In this document: positions 1 through 7,304 of the stretch, in pieces
How positions within the stretch are numbered: position 1 is the stretch's first letter
Layout: every line of letters begins with the position of its first letter
Notes under the pieces: model-generated
What the model saw: only the letters and a program-made list of their open reading frames with translations
Databases searched by the model: none
Told to the model about the DNA's origin: nothing
Translations under genes and position numbers: made by a program
Assembly (NCBI GenBank): GCA_036939355.1
Contig: JALLAP010000086.1
Span: 1 to 20,851 of the forward strand
DNA length: 20,851 nucleotides
Direction: 5' to 3'
Source of the DNA: Thalassiosira profunda
Taxonomy: Eukaryota > Bacillariophyta > Thalassiosirophyceae > Thalassiosirales > Thalassiosiraceae

Positions 1-1363
1 AAGGGCAGTTTCAGCGACGTCTTCGAGGTCGTCTCCAAGGCCAAGCAGCCCACGTCAAGGTCCAGGGGACCATCACGACGGGCCTCCGATCTCGGATCGC
101 CGCCCGCAATGAGCAAGGCAAACGCGGCCGACGGCCGGCGCAAGCCCCACCCGTTCCGCACCCCACGACGCGCCTCACTGACCCTGTACACCAACAACAG
201 CCACGAAGATCGGCCCAAGTTCGCCCTCAAGTGCCTCCGTCCGCAAATCCGATCGGACGTCGAGCAGTTCCTCGTCGGCGCCGAGGATTTGGTGCACGAG
301 ACGGCGATGCTCGCCAACCTCGACCACCGGCATATCATCAAGATTCACGGCCGGGCGGCGGGGTGCGTGAGCGACGCGTTCAGGCTCAACGACGGATACT
401 TCGGTAGGTGGCGCATATGTCTCGAGTGTTGTTGCATCTGTTGCTCTGGATTGACTTACATATTCCATCTCGTGCGTCCTTGCAGTGTTACTCGACCGGC
501 TGAACGAAACGCTCCGAGATAGGATCGAGCGATGGCACCTCAGCCCCAAGTGCATGTACCAGGGGCCGACGCTGCCGCAGCTCGAGGTGGCACGGGACGT
601 GGCCGAGGCGGTGGCGTACTTGCATTCGAAGAAGATCATCTTTCGGGATTTGAAGGTGAGCGAACCGGCTTCGGAGTTTCCAACGTATTGCTGCAACATG
701 ATATGCTCATTACACCACCTCGCTCGCTCCAGCCTGCCAACGTTGGCTTCGACTCCGACGGCGTCCTCAAGGTGAGCGAAGCGTGCACTGTTGATATCCG
801 ATCATTGTACGCTATTGTAGCTCACGTCTTGTGATCTTTCTGCAACTCAGCTGTTCGACTTCGGATTCGCCTCGGGCCTGCCCAAGAAGGATAGAGAGAA
901 TCCCTCCGGGCTCCTCTTCGATAGATGTGGCACCCCGCGCTGTGAGTCTCTCGCTTTCCGTGTGTCCGTTTGCTCTCAAACTCATCCCTCACGCATCCAA
1001 CAATTTCTTTCTCCAGACATGGCAGCAGAGGTCGGACTTTGCACTGGATATTCTCTGCCCGCAGATGTGTACTCGTTCGGCATCCTCCTGTGGGAGATCT
1101 GTTCTCTCTCCAAGCCGTTCGCGGGCATCAACTCGAGCAGCAAGTTCGAGCGCGCGGTGTTCGTCGATGGGGCGAGGCCTTCTGTCAATCCCAAGTGGCC
1201 CACGGCCGTGGGCGACCTCATGCGGAAGTGCTGGGCGGGACCCCCGGACATGAGGCCGGACATGGAACAGGTCAAGGCCATGCTCTCCGCGGCCATGAAG
1301 GCCGTGGAAGGTGGCGAGGGAAGTGCTCCGAGGAGGGGCAATGTCCGACAGTTGCCTCAGTAG
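1..1363 (+). CDS. Protein kinase, TKL-like, 5' end missing (five exons)
   Basis: Joined exons 1-403, 486-655, 733-771, 851-941 and 1017-1363 give 349 residues in one frame; the four introns are 75-82 bases, all GT-AG, and the TAG stop is at 1361-1363. Kinase landmarks appear in order: glycine-loop remnant KGSFSDVF at the left edge (residues 1-8), ALK lysine K77, alpha-C glutamate E100, catalytic loop IIFRDLKPAN with D189 and N194, and DFG at D207-G209. GTPRYMAAE stands in place of the APE segment, and the C-lobe has YSFGILLWEI and a final conserved Arg (DMRPDM). The C-lobe style suggests a tyrosine-kinase-like Ser/Thr kinase. Two oddities: the HRD histidine is Phe, and about 70 residues lie between the glycine loop and K77, with two RRAS motifs that look like phosphorylation sites. 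Catalytic residues are present, so activity is plausible. Substrate and any N-terminal regulatory domain are unknown because the gene starts outside the window. Confidence 0.85.
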
Positions 1364-1540
1364 GATTGACTGTTGCACGGCGCGGATTGATTGTATTCAT
1401 AGAAAGTGTGCGCGGGCTAGGAGCGATGCCTTAAGTCGTTCCGGACCCACAGATGTATGTAGACTCGACGTAAGAAATGAAGCCGAAGAGCATATCAGTT
1501 GTGAGTGGCCTCCTTTGCTGCTGCTCTTTCGATCGACACG
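1364..1540. other. Intergenic region between convergent 3' ends
   Basis: These 177 bases separate the kinase stop (+) from the stop of the methyltransferase-like gene (-). Both transcripts must end here, so it should hold two 3' untranslated regions. I see no coding signal, RNA gene or obvious repeat. Short open frames crossing it have no recognisable content. Confidence 0.6.
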
Positions 1541-2369
1541 TTATGCATTGAACATGCCCTTTGTGATATCTGGCGGAAAGAATTTGCCTAGCACCTCCCT
1601 CTGATATGCGGTATACTCCTCTCCGTAAGTCTCCACCAACTTCGTCTCCTCGTAATCGCTCTTGGCCTCGAGCACGAAAAACAACGCCACCGTGAGGAGC
1701 AACCGCGTCACGGAATCGGTGCTGAGACTCAGCCCCGCCATTCCGCACAGAGCTCCCGCATACATTGGGTGGCGAATGTACGCATAGATTCCGTCGTTGA
1801 CCAGAGATCCCCCCCCGGACTGCGGATCGGCCGGGACGGGCCAGGGCGACAGGTTGGTACCGAGGTCTGTCGCTGATCGATAGACCAGGTAGAGCCCTCC
1901 TACGATCAGTGCGGGTCCAAGGATGGATACCAACGGCTCGCCGATTACCGGAATCGTTCCACTTGCAATGAATAAGAAGAGGCTGAATTGGGCGATGACG
2001 TAGGGCTCGCCTCTTTCGCCAAGCTTTCCCTTCGAAGGGCAGGAAGAGCGTAAGTCTCGGGTTGCATATCAAGAAGAGTGCACATCATGTGCACACAAAG
2101 AAGTTGCCGTCAAGAAATGAAGCGCTACCCTGCACTGCATTCATCAAACTCACCTCCATAACGTTGCCCTTGATGTCTGGAAGCGACGACAGGATCGACT
2201 CCAGCCCCCCGCTGCCTCCCTCTCCCTCGGCCATCAACCGAGGGGTATCCTGCTTCGGAGGCAGGAGAGGCCTCGAGGTCGTGCGCGGGGCGGCAGGCGG
2301 CACGAACGCCACGCAAGGCACGACGCCGAGCGCCGCCGCCGTGGCGGCGAGCAACGGCGCTGAGACCAT
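1541..2369 (-). CDS. Isoprenylcysteine methyltransferase/PEMT-like membrane protein, probably plastid-targeted
   Basis: Two exons on the minus strand, 2369-2154 and 2029-1541, join in phase 0 across a 124-base GT-AG intron to give 234 residues. The second exon carries the family pattern: hydrophobic helices, then YAYIRHPMYAG (RHPMY at 158-162), another helix pair, and a C-terminal ETYGEEYTAYQREV segment. This matches the ICMT/PEMT fold, in which the RHP and Glu-rich segments bind S-adenosylmethionine and shape the active site. The start at 2369 is chosen because it opens with a signal peptide (MVSAPLLAATAAALGVV) followed by CVAFVPP. Phe22 directly after a small residue, then a Pro/Arg/Ser-rich stretch, resembles the bipartite plastid leader of diatoms. 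The substrate cannot be read from sequence: prenyl-cysteine, phospholipid amine or another small lipid are all possible. It shares a 252-base divergent promoter region with the sulfotransferase-like gene. Confidence 0.8.
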
Positions 2370-2621
2370 GATGGCGGCACAGTCGATCCGGCGCCAGGAT
2401 ATGAGTGCATTGGCCGCCGAACTCTTTACGTCATCCAGATTCAATACGATTCCTACGTCGGATTGTCCAAAGGATACTTTTTGTGGGTCTCGCTCATCAA
2501 AATCCCCACACCCTCCCCCCGCCGGCGACATACCAGCTCAAACAACGGCGATGAGGACCACAACCATGGACAGGAGCCGTCAGCTCCTCCTCTCTGAAGC
2601 GGGGTGCTTGCATCACCAACA
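2370..2621. promoter_or_regulatory. Divergent promoter region
   Basis: These 252 bases lie between the start codons of the methyltransferase-like gene (-) and the sulfotransferase-like gene (+), so they must contain both promoters and 5' untranslated regions. A block of about 39 bases at 2423-2461, starting TCTTTACGTCA, recurs almost unchanged upstream of the next plus-strand gene. No clear TATA box was recognised. Confidence 0.5.
2423..2461 (+). repeat. Promoter-type repeat, copy 1
   Basis: A 39-base block beginning TCTTTACGTCA and ending TTCCTACGTCGG. It matches the block at 3811-3851 except for one substitution (C/T), one single-base indel and a two-base insertion near the end. It contains TTACGTCA, a core resembling the site bound by bZIP/CREB-type factors. 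It lies 160 bases upstream of the ATG at 2622. Confidence 0.8.
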
Positions 2622-3713
2622 ATGAGACGACTGGCTCGGATTCGAAGACGCCCGGCCCCGAGGCACGAGGAGCAGAGGGAGCTTCTAGTTGCGTCCAGCG
2701 ATGGCCATCACCGGGGGCGGAGAGTGCTGCTGGTGAGAAATGTCCTGGCGACGCTATTGCTGTTGGTGGCATTTTCGGCGCTCGGGTATGCGGTGGGGGC
2801 AGTGATAGCAGAGATGGTGCCAACCGAAGCGCACAGCTCCCCGGTCGATCTGAAAGCGAACAAGCAATTGCAAATCGCCAACTACATCGACGGAACCGCT
2901 CTCCTTCTCAACGTGCACATCACCCACCACGCCGGCACGTCTGTGTGCCATCTGATGAAGAAGCTCGGGCCGGCTCCCGGCTTCGCGTGCATGGGCCCGG
3001 GCATCAAAGAGGGGACGAACCAAGAGTGGCCGGAGGGGATGCCCACACCACAGCCAGGCCATAGGAAGGCGTGGTCGTACAGGAATACCGCAACATATGC
3101 CGCGCGATTTCGCGAGCTCTTTCACTTTGTGAGCCAGGAATACGGATACAGGATGTTTGATAATCTCCACCGCACCAGCTGGGAGAGCGACAATCTTGTC
3201 AGCATGATTGTGATGCGGCATCCGCTGGAGCGATTCTTATCCGGAGGCGCTGGAGGGAAGTGCGGAGATTTTCACAATGGGTGGCCGATGGCGCTGACTA
3301 GCGATCCGACGAACGAGACTCAGGCATTGTACTGGCAGTATGCGAACGCTGAGTGCGCAGATAACTATGCGCTGAGAGTGCTGGCCAACACCACCGACTG
3401 CGTGGACGGGGCAGACACTACTCTGGCTTGCCTCGAGAGCGCAATGACTCTGCTGAAAAGATTTACCTTCATCCTGGATCAAGCCTGCCTTGGCGAGTCG
3501 ATGGTCGAGTTGGGCCGACGATTGCACTTGAACATCACTGAGCAAGATTTCGAGAGGGACCTGCAACGCAAGCACCCTCCTACCGTGAGGGAGCGCTTGG
3601 GCAACGACACTCTTTACGAATATCTGCAGGAGAGGTTCAGAAGAGATATCTCCCTGTATGAGTGGAGCAAGACGCAGAGTATCGTGCAGTGCGATGAAAC
3701 CAATACAATCTAG
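2622..3713 (+). CDS. Golgi-type sulfotransferase-like protein, single-pass membrane
   Basis: One exon, 363 residues from ATG at 2622; the open frame extends six codons upstream but without an ATG. The N-terminus is very basic (MRRLARIRRR), followed by one hydrophobic segment at about residues 41-63, giving the type II topology of Golgi sulfotransferases. Residues 97-110 (NVHITHHAGTSVCH) fit the 5'-phosphosulfate-binding loop. MRHPLERFLSGG, with R199 and S207, fits the 3'-phosphate-binding motif that recognises the sulfate donor PAPS. Several N-x-S/T sites (NETQ, NTTD, NITE, NDTL) and scattered Cys fit a lumenal, glycosylated enzyme. The predicted role is sulfation of a glycan or protein in the secretory pathway. 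The acceptor is unknown, and similarity is at motif level only. Confidence 0.72.
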   Translation: MRRLARIRRRPAPRHEEQRELLVASSDGHHRGRRVLLVRNVLATLLLLVAFSALGYAVGAVIAEMVPTEAHSSPVDLKANKQLQIANYIDGTALLLNVHITHHAGTSVCHLMKKLGPAPGFACMGPGIKEGTNQEWPEGMPTPQPGHRKAWSYRNTATYAARFRELFHFVSQEYGYRMFDNLHRTSWESDNLVSMIVMRHPLERFLSGGAGGKCGDFHNGWPMALTSDPTNETQALYWQYANAECADNYALRVLANTTDCVDGADTTLACLESAMTLLKRFTFILDQACLGESMVELGRRLHLNITEQDFERDLQRKHPPTVRERLGNDTLYEYLQERFRRDISLYEWSKTQSIVQCDETNTI

Positions 3714-4026
3714 ATAATTGGCTGTCGAGATTAATTGGCTGTTTCCTCGTTCTCTGACACATAAAAGCAATCGCAGCTTGTCCACCAGCACTGTCGACGA
3801 ACAGAGCCTTTCTTTACGTCATTCAGTTCAATACGATTCCTACGTTGTCGGGCGCGCGGCGGGATTCTCAAAACCTCGCTCGATCCTGCATGCCTTCTTC
3901 TTGGACGACGACGACGCTAACGTGCTTCTTCCTGCCCGTTTCAGATCTTCGGGTTGATGCTCACATAAACTCAGCCAGCTACAATAGCTCAAAGCGCAGC
4001 GGCGAGAAGCACCCAACCTATCAACC
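3714..4026. promoter_or_regulatory. Intergenic region upstream of the dehydrogenase gene
   Basis: 313 bases between two plus-strand genes, so it carries the 3' end of the sulfotransferase-like transcript and the promoter of the dehydrogenase. Just after the stop codon AATTGGCTGT occurs twice (3716-3725 and 3733-3742). The block at 3811-3851 repeats the one upstream of the previous gene. No convincing protein is encoded here. Confidence 0.55.
3811..3851 (+). repeat. Promoter-type repeat, copy 2
   Basis: A 41-base block beginning TCTTTACGTCA and ending TACGTTGTCGG, nearly identical to 2423-2461 and in the same orientation. It lies 175 bases upstream of the ATG at 4027, almost the same distance as copy 1 from its gene. 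Flanking bases on both sides are not similar, so the conserved unit is short and bounded. Confidence 0.8.
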
Positions 4027-5192
4027 ATGAAGGCACTGTCAGGGTTCGTCGTCATCCTGTCCATCGGGATCGGCCTCCTCCTGTCCCCGATCCCTACCCG
4101 CCTCGGCTTTTATCGGTGGCTCGCGACGAGGGATCCGGCGTCCCCCCAGCTCGTCGGCTTCACGCCCGCGATGAACTACGGCGTCGAATGGGGCTTCGCC
4201 TTCGACGACCTGCACTCCCGCGATTTGACTGGCCAGAGCGCCATCGTGACGGGTGCCAACAGTGGAGTGGGCTTCGAGATTGCAAGGAATCTGGCCAAGA
4301 TTGGCGCCTCGGTGACGATGGCGTGTCGGAATGAGAAGCGGTGCAACGAGGCGGCCGATTCCATCCGTCGAGAGGGTGCAAAGGGCGAGGCGATCCCGAT
4401 GACTTTGGACACGTCCTCCCTCAAGTCAGTGAAGGAGTTTGCCGAATCCTACCTTGCAAAGAGCGACGGAGCAATTGATATGCTGTTTCTGAATGCGGGC
4501 ACCGGGGGCGTCACCCCGCCCGGCGCCGAGTTCGTTCGTTCGGAAGACGGCATCGAGCTCGTCTTCGCGACCAAGTGAGAGATTGCCATGTGGTGTGTCT
4601 CTTTTCTGGATGTATCTTTCCACTAACGCCGCATCCTTTATCTAGTGTCGTCGGGCATCACTTGCTTTACAAGCTGTTGGAGCCGCGGATTCAACAATCC
4701 AAGACGGGCCGGGTGGTCCTCACCGCATCCAACGCAAGCTACAACGCGCCCACAGTGGACATAGACCTCGAGTCTCTCAACAATAAGGAACACACGTTCA
4801 AGACCGGAGGTCTAATGTACAATCAGAGCAAGCTCGCTCAGATTATGTGGGCAAAGAAGCTAACGAGACACCTTGGGCCGGACTCGACGGTGTTCGTAAA
4901 CTCGGCTCATCCAGGGCTTGTCATGACGGCGATCTTCGATAAGAGTCCAATCCCGTCCCCGATTAAGGAGATTCTCGACGCTTTGAAATCCTCCATGTGG
5001 TTGGCCGAAGATGCTGCGCTCACTTTGTTATATCTTGGAGTTGCGACTGATGATCTGAAAGAGAAGGGCATTCGAGGCAGTTATTATCACCCGATCGCAG
5101 TCGAGGTGGCTCCGAACCCAGTTGCGCTGGACATCGACCTTCAGGACAAGTTGTGGGTGTTCCTCGATGAGTTGGTGAAGGATTATGCCTAG
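4027..5192 (+). CDS. Membrane-anchored short-chain dehydrogenase/reductase (retinol dehydrogenase/WWOX-like)
   Basis: Exons 4027-4574 and 4646-5192 join across a 71-base GT-AG intron with a CTAAC branch-type sequence near its end, restoring the codon for Asn in the family motif FATNVVGHHLL; the product has 364 residues. The nucleotide-binding motif TGANSGVG is at 75-82, and CRN (MACRNEKR) follows beta-strand 2, where Arg typically favours NADP(H). LNAGTG, a candidate catalytic Ser around 211-214 (TASNASY), and YNQSK with Y241 and K245 complete the classical active site. Residues 7-22 form a hydrophobic anchor (FVVILSIGIGLLL), so the enzyme is likely tethered to an organelle membrane. The family reduces or oxidises lipophilic carbonyls such as retinoids and steroids; the actual substrate is not readable. 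Its stop is only 19 bases from that of the convergent UNC-93-like gene. Confidence 0.9.
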
Positions 5193-5211
5193 GAATCGGA
5201 ACGGGCTATTC

Positions 5212-6714
5212 CTATTGCTCATGAGCGTTTGGCTCGCCGCGGAACAGCCTCACCGCCCTCCAAAATGATGGTATGGCCACCACCGCTGCAGCAATGACTA
5301 GCAATTCCATGATCAGAACGTTGTGCGTTGAGCCGTCGTTGTACACAGTGCAATACGTCCCGCCCTCTTCGCAACGGAGCAGATTCGTAACACTAAGCAC
5401 ATAGCCGAGAGTGCTTGCAGTGCCGCTGAACAAAATGATGTTCCCAAAGGCCCCCTCCTTGTTGTCGGGGAAGAAGTCGGCAAAGATGGCGCGCAACGTG
5501 CCCTCGTAGGTGGCCCTCCCCACTCCAAGTAGGGTGTACACCCACAACAGAGACAGTTTGTTCCAATCGCTCCCGTGCGGAAAGATGAGGAATTGCAATC
5601 CGACGACCAAGTAGGACGCGGCCCCGAGGGTTAGGACGAGCTCCTTGCCGCAATGCATACCGCGGTGCGACGATTCCAGCGTCCCAAAGAGCAGGCTGGC
5701 CAGTGCAGCGACTGATGAGGTAACTGCAGTGTACAGCCCCACGTAGGTGGAGTTCGGGTCCGACAACACCTGACGCACCACCTCTCCGTTGAGCACAGCG
5801 GAGCCAAAGGCCGTGCTCATTCCAAACAAAACATTCAGAGGAGACAGGTATTTCGTTTTGGGATCTTTCCGCAGCAGGTCCAGTGCGGCAGTGGCTTTGT
5901 GTGGTGGCGAGCCATCCTCACCTCCTTCGCCGCCCTCAGAACGGCGTGGGTGAGAGCCTTCATCCTCTCCTCCTCCGCCCTCTAAATGAAGTGAAGTCAC
6001 ACCCGCCATCAACACCACTGGTATTATCGCAAGCATTGAATACAATCCAAAGATGATCTTCCACGACACCCCCGCCGTCTCTATCAGCAATGTCGACATG
6101 ACCCTCATGATCACCTCGAAAACCAGGAAGATGAAGGCAAAATTTCCCGAGAACTTTGCATTTACATCTCCCACCTTCACTCCCTCCATGGTTGCAAATA
6201 GCTGCGACGCAGTGGAAAAGTACGTGCCCTGGCTGACCCACAGGATGGATGAGCCCACGCCACCCACGAGCGCGCCTGCTATTGCTACAAAGCCCTGCAG
6301 CCACGACCATCTCTCATTTATCTCGGCCGCCAACGAGGCCAGGAAGAAGCTAGCCACGTACCCGGCGCTCATTCCCATTCCCAAAATCAATCCATTCTTC
6401 GCCCCCAATCTCGTCACGAAGTAAGATGCGCCAAACAGCGCCGAGGCAGTGTACGAACCAAAAAGGACGCCGGACTGCCACACGCCGATTTGGCCGAGGC
6501 GGGCGGACGCGAGGCCGAGGACGGCGACGGAACATCCGTGGTTGAGGGCGAAGAGGGCAGACATTTTCAGGAAGTTGCGGCGTATGGCGGTGGATAATTC
6601 GTGTTGAGGAATATTTGGCAGCGGTGGTTGGCTGTCATTCTCGTCGGGGGCATCGACGAGGAGGGGCTGGGACAGCACGGAATGGCCATCACCATCGTCA
6701 GCAGGGTGCACCAT
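5212..6714 (-). CDS. UNC-93-like major facilitator superfamily protein
   Basis: An uninterrupted 500-residue frame with ATG at 6714 and TAG at 5212. After a hydrophilic N-terminus of about 45 residues it has roughly a dozen hydrophobic segments, split by an acidic, Gly-rich cytosolic-type loop at about 247-280 (GGGGEDEG, GGEGGEDG). This is the six-plus-six layout of MFS proteins. NFLKMSALFAL at the start of helix 1, the paired-glycine segment SGVLFGSYTASALFGA, and GGVGSSILWVSQGTYFS (151-167) are typical of the UNC-93 group. Members in animals regulate potassium channels or chaperone endosomal receptors; plant members affect potassium balance. The transported substrate, if any, is unknown. It is divergent from the giant TULIP/PqiA-like gene, sharing a 590-base intergenic region. 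Confidence 0.82.
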   Translation of the reverse strand: MVHPADDGDGHSVLSQPLLVDAPDENDSQPPLPNIPQHELSTAIRRNFLKMSALFALNHGCSVAVLGLASARLGQIGVWQSGVLFGSYTASALFGASYFVTRLGAKNGLILGMGMSAGYVASFFLASLAAEINERWSWLQGFVAIAGALVGGVGSSILWVSQGTYFSTASQLFATMEGVKVGDVNAKFSGNFAFIFLVFEVIMRVMSTLLIETAGVSWKIIFGLYSMLAIIPVVLMAGVTSLHLEGGGGEDEGSHPRRSEGGEGGEDGSPPHKATAALDLLRKDPKTKYLSPLNVLFGMSTAFGSAVLNGEVVRQVLSDPNSTYVGLYTAVTSSVAALASLLFGTLESSHRGMHCGKELVLTLGAASYLVVGLQFLIFPHGSDWNKLSLLWVYTLLGVGRATYEGTLRAIFADFFPDNKEGAFGNIILFSGTASTLGYVLSVTNLLRCEEGGTYCTVYNDGSTHNVLIMELLVIAAAVVAIPSFWRAVRLFRGEPNAHEQ

Positions 6715-7304
6715 ATTTTTGTGGGAACGTGAGTGCTCAAAATTGGTTGCAAATTGCCCGCGCCAACGCGGTCAGGTAGCGAAGCTGCCAGCGGCCGCTG
6801 CGCAGCCATTAGGCACCCCGCCCTCCCCTCGATGGGGTGGTAGCACCGACAGGTGGTAGCCGCCTGTTCGCCGTCACACCTCGACGCGAGAGACAATACT
6901 TTTGCTCTGGTCAAACTAATTGCCCGGCAAATTTAATACTAATTCCATACTATGTAGACTACGTTAATTTGTTACGATTCAGAAAGGTATTTAGATAGTT
7001 CTAACAACATCAACAACCTCCAATTTCATACTGCTAGAATTATTTATTATTTTATTTCATACTACTATAATTATTTTTATATATCGCTAGCTCAATTCTG
7101 CTCCCGCGGCTCACACTTTCCCGCGCCGCGGCTCCCCCCCACCCCCCCGGCCCGGTCTTGGGTGTCCTAGCCATGTCCTCCGGCACAGTCGATCGGGCCA
7201 AACGTCCGCAATGGCGGCGTCGCGGGTCGTCATAAAATTTGGCCATCCCCCTTCACATCGACGAAATAACACTCACATCTCGTGTTCTTCGATTAGCAAC
7301 AATC
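6715..7304. promoter_or_regulatory. Divergent promoter region with AT-rich island
   Basis: 590 bases separate the start codons of the UNC-93-like gene (-) and the giant gene (+). About 6915-7100 is markedly AT-rich in an otherwise GC-rich window and contains a short tandem repeat. A C-rich stretch follows (7134-7148, seven C, one A, seven C), which on the minus strand could fold into a G-quadruplex. No ORF here looks genuine. Both promoters should lie in this stretch. Confidence 0.55.
7023..7076 (+). repeat. Imperfect AT-rich tandem repeat, two copies
   Basis: ATTTCATACTGCTAGAATTA at 7023 and ATTTCATACTACTATAATTA at 7054 begin two 23-base units (7023-7045 and 7054-7076). They differ at two positions and are offset by 31 bases. 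A shorter relative, TCCATACTATG, occurs at about 6945. The copies lie inside the AT-rich island between two divergent genes. Confidence 0.75.

Noticed and set aside
4575..4645. Apparent in-frame stop splitting the dehydrogenase into two genes
   Set aside because: GT-AG boundaries, a CTAAC branch-type sequence and the restored family motif FATNVVGHH show a 71-base intron rather than two genes or a pseudogene.
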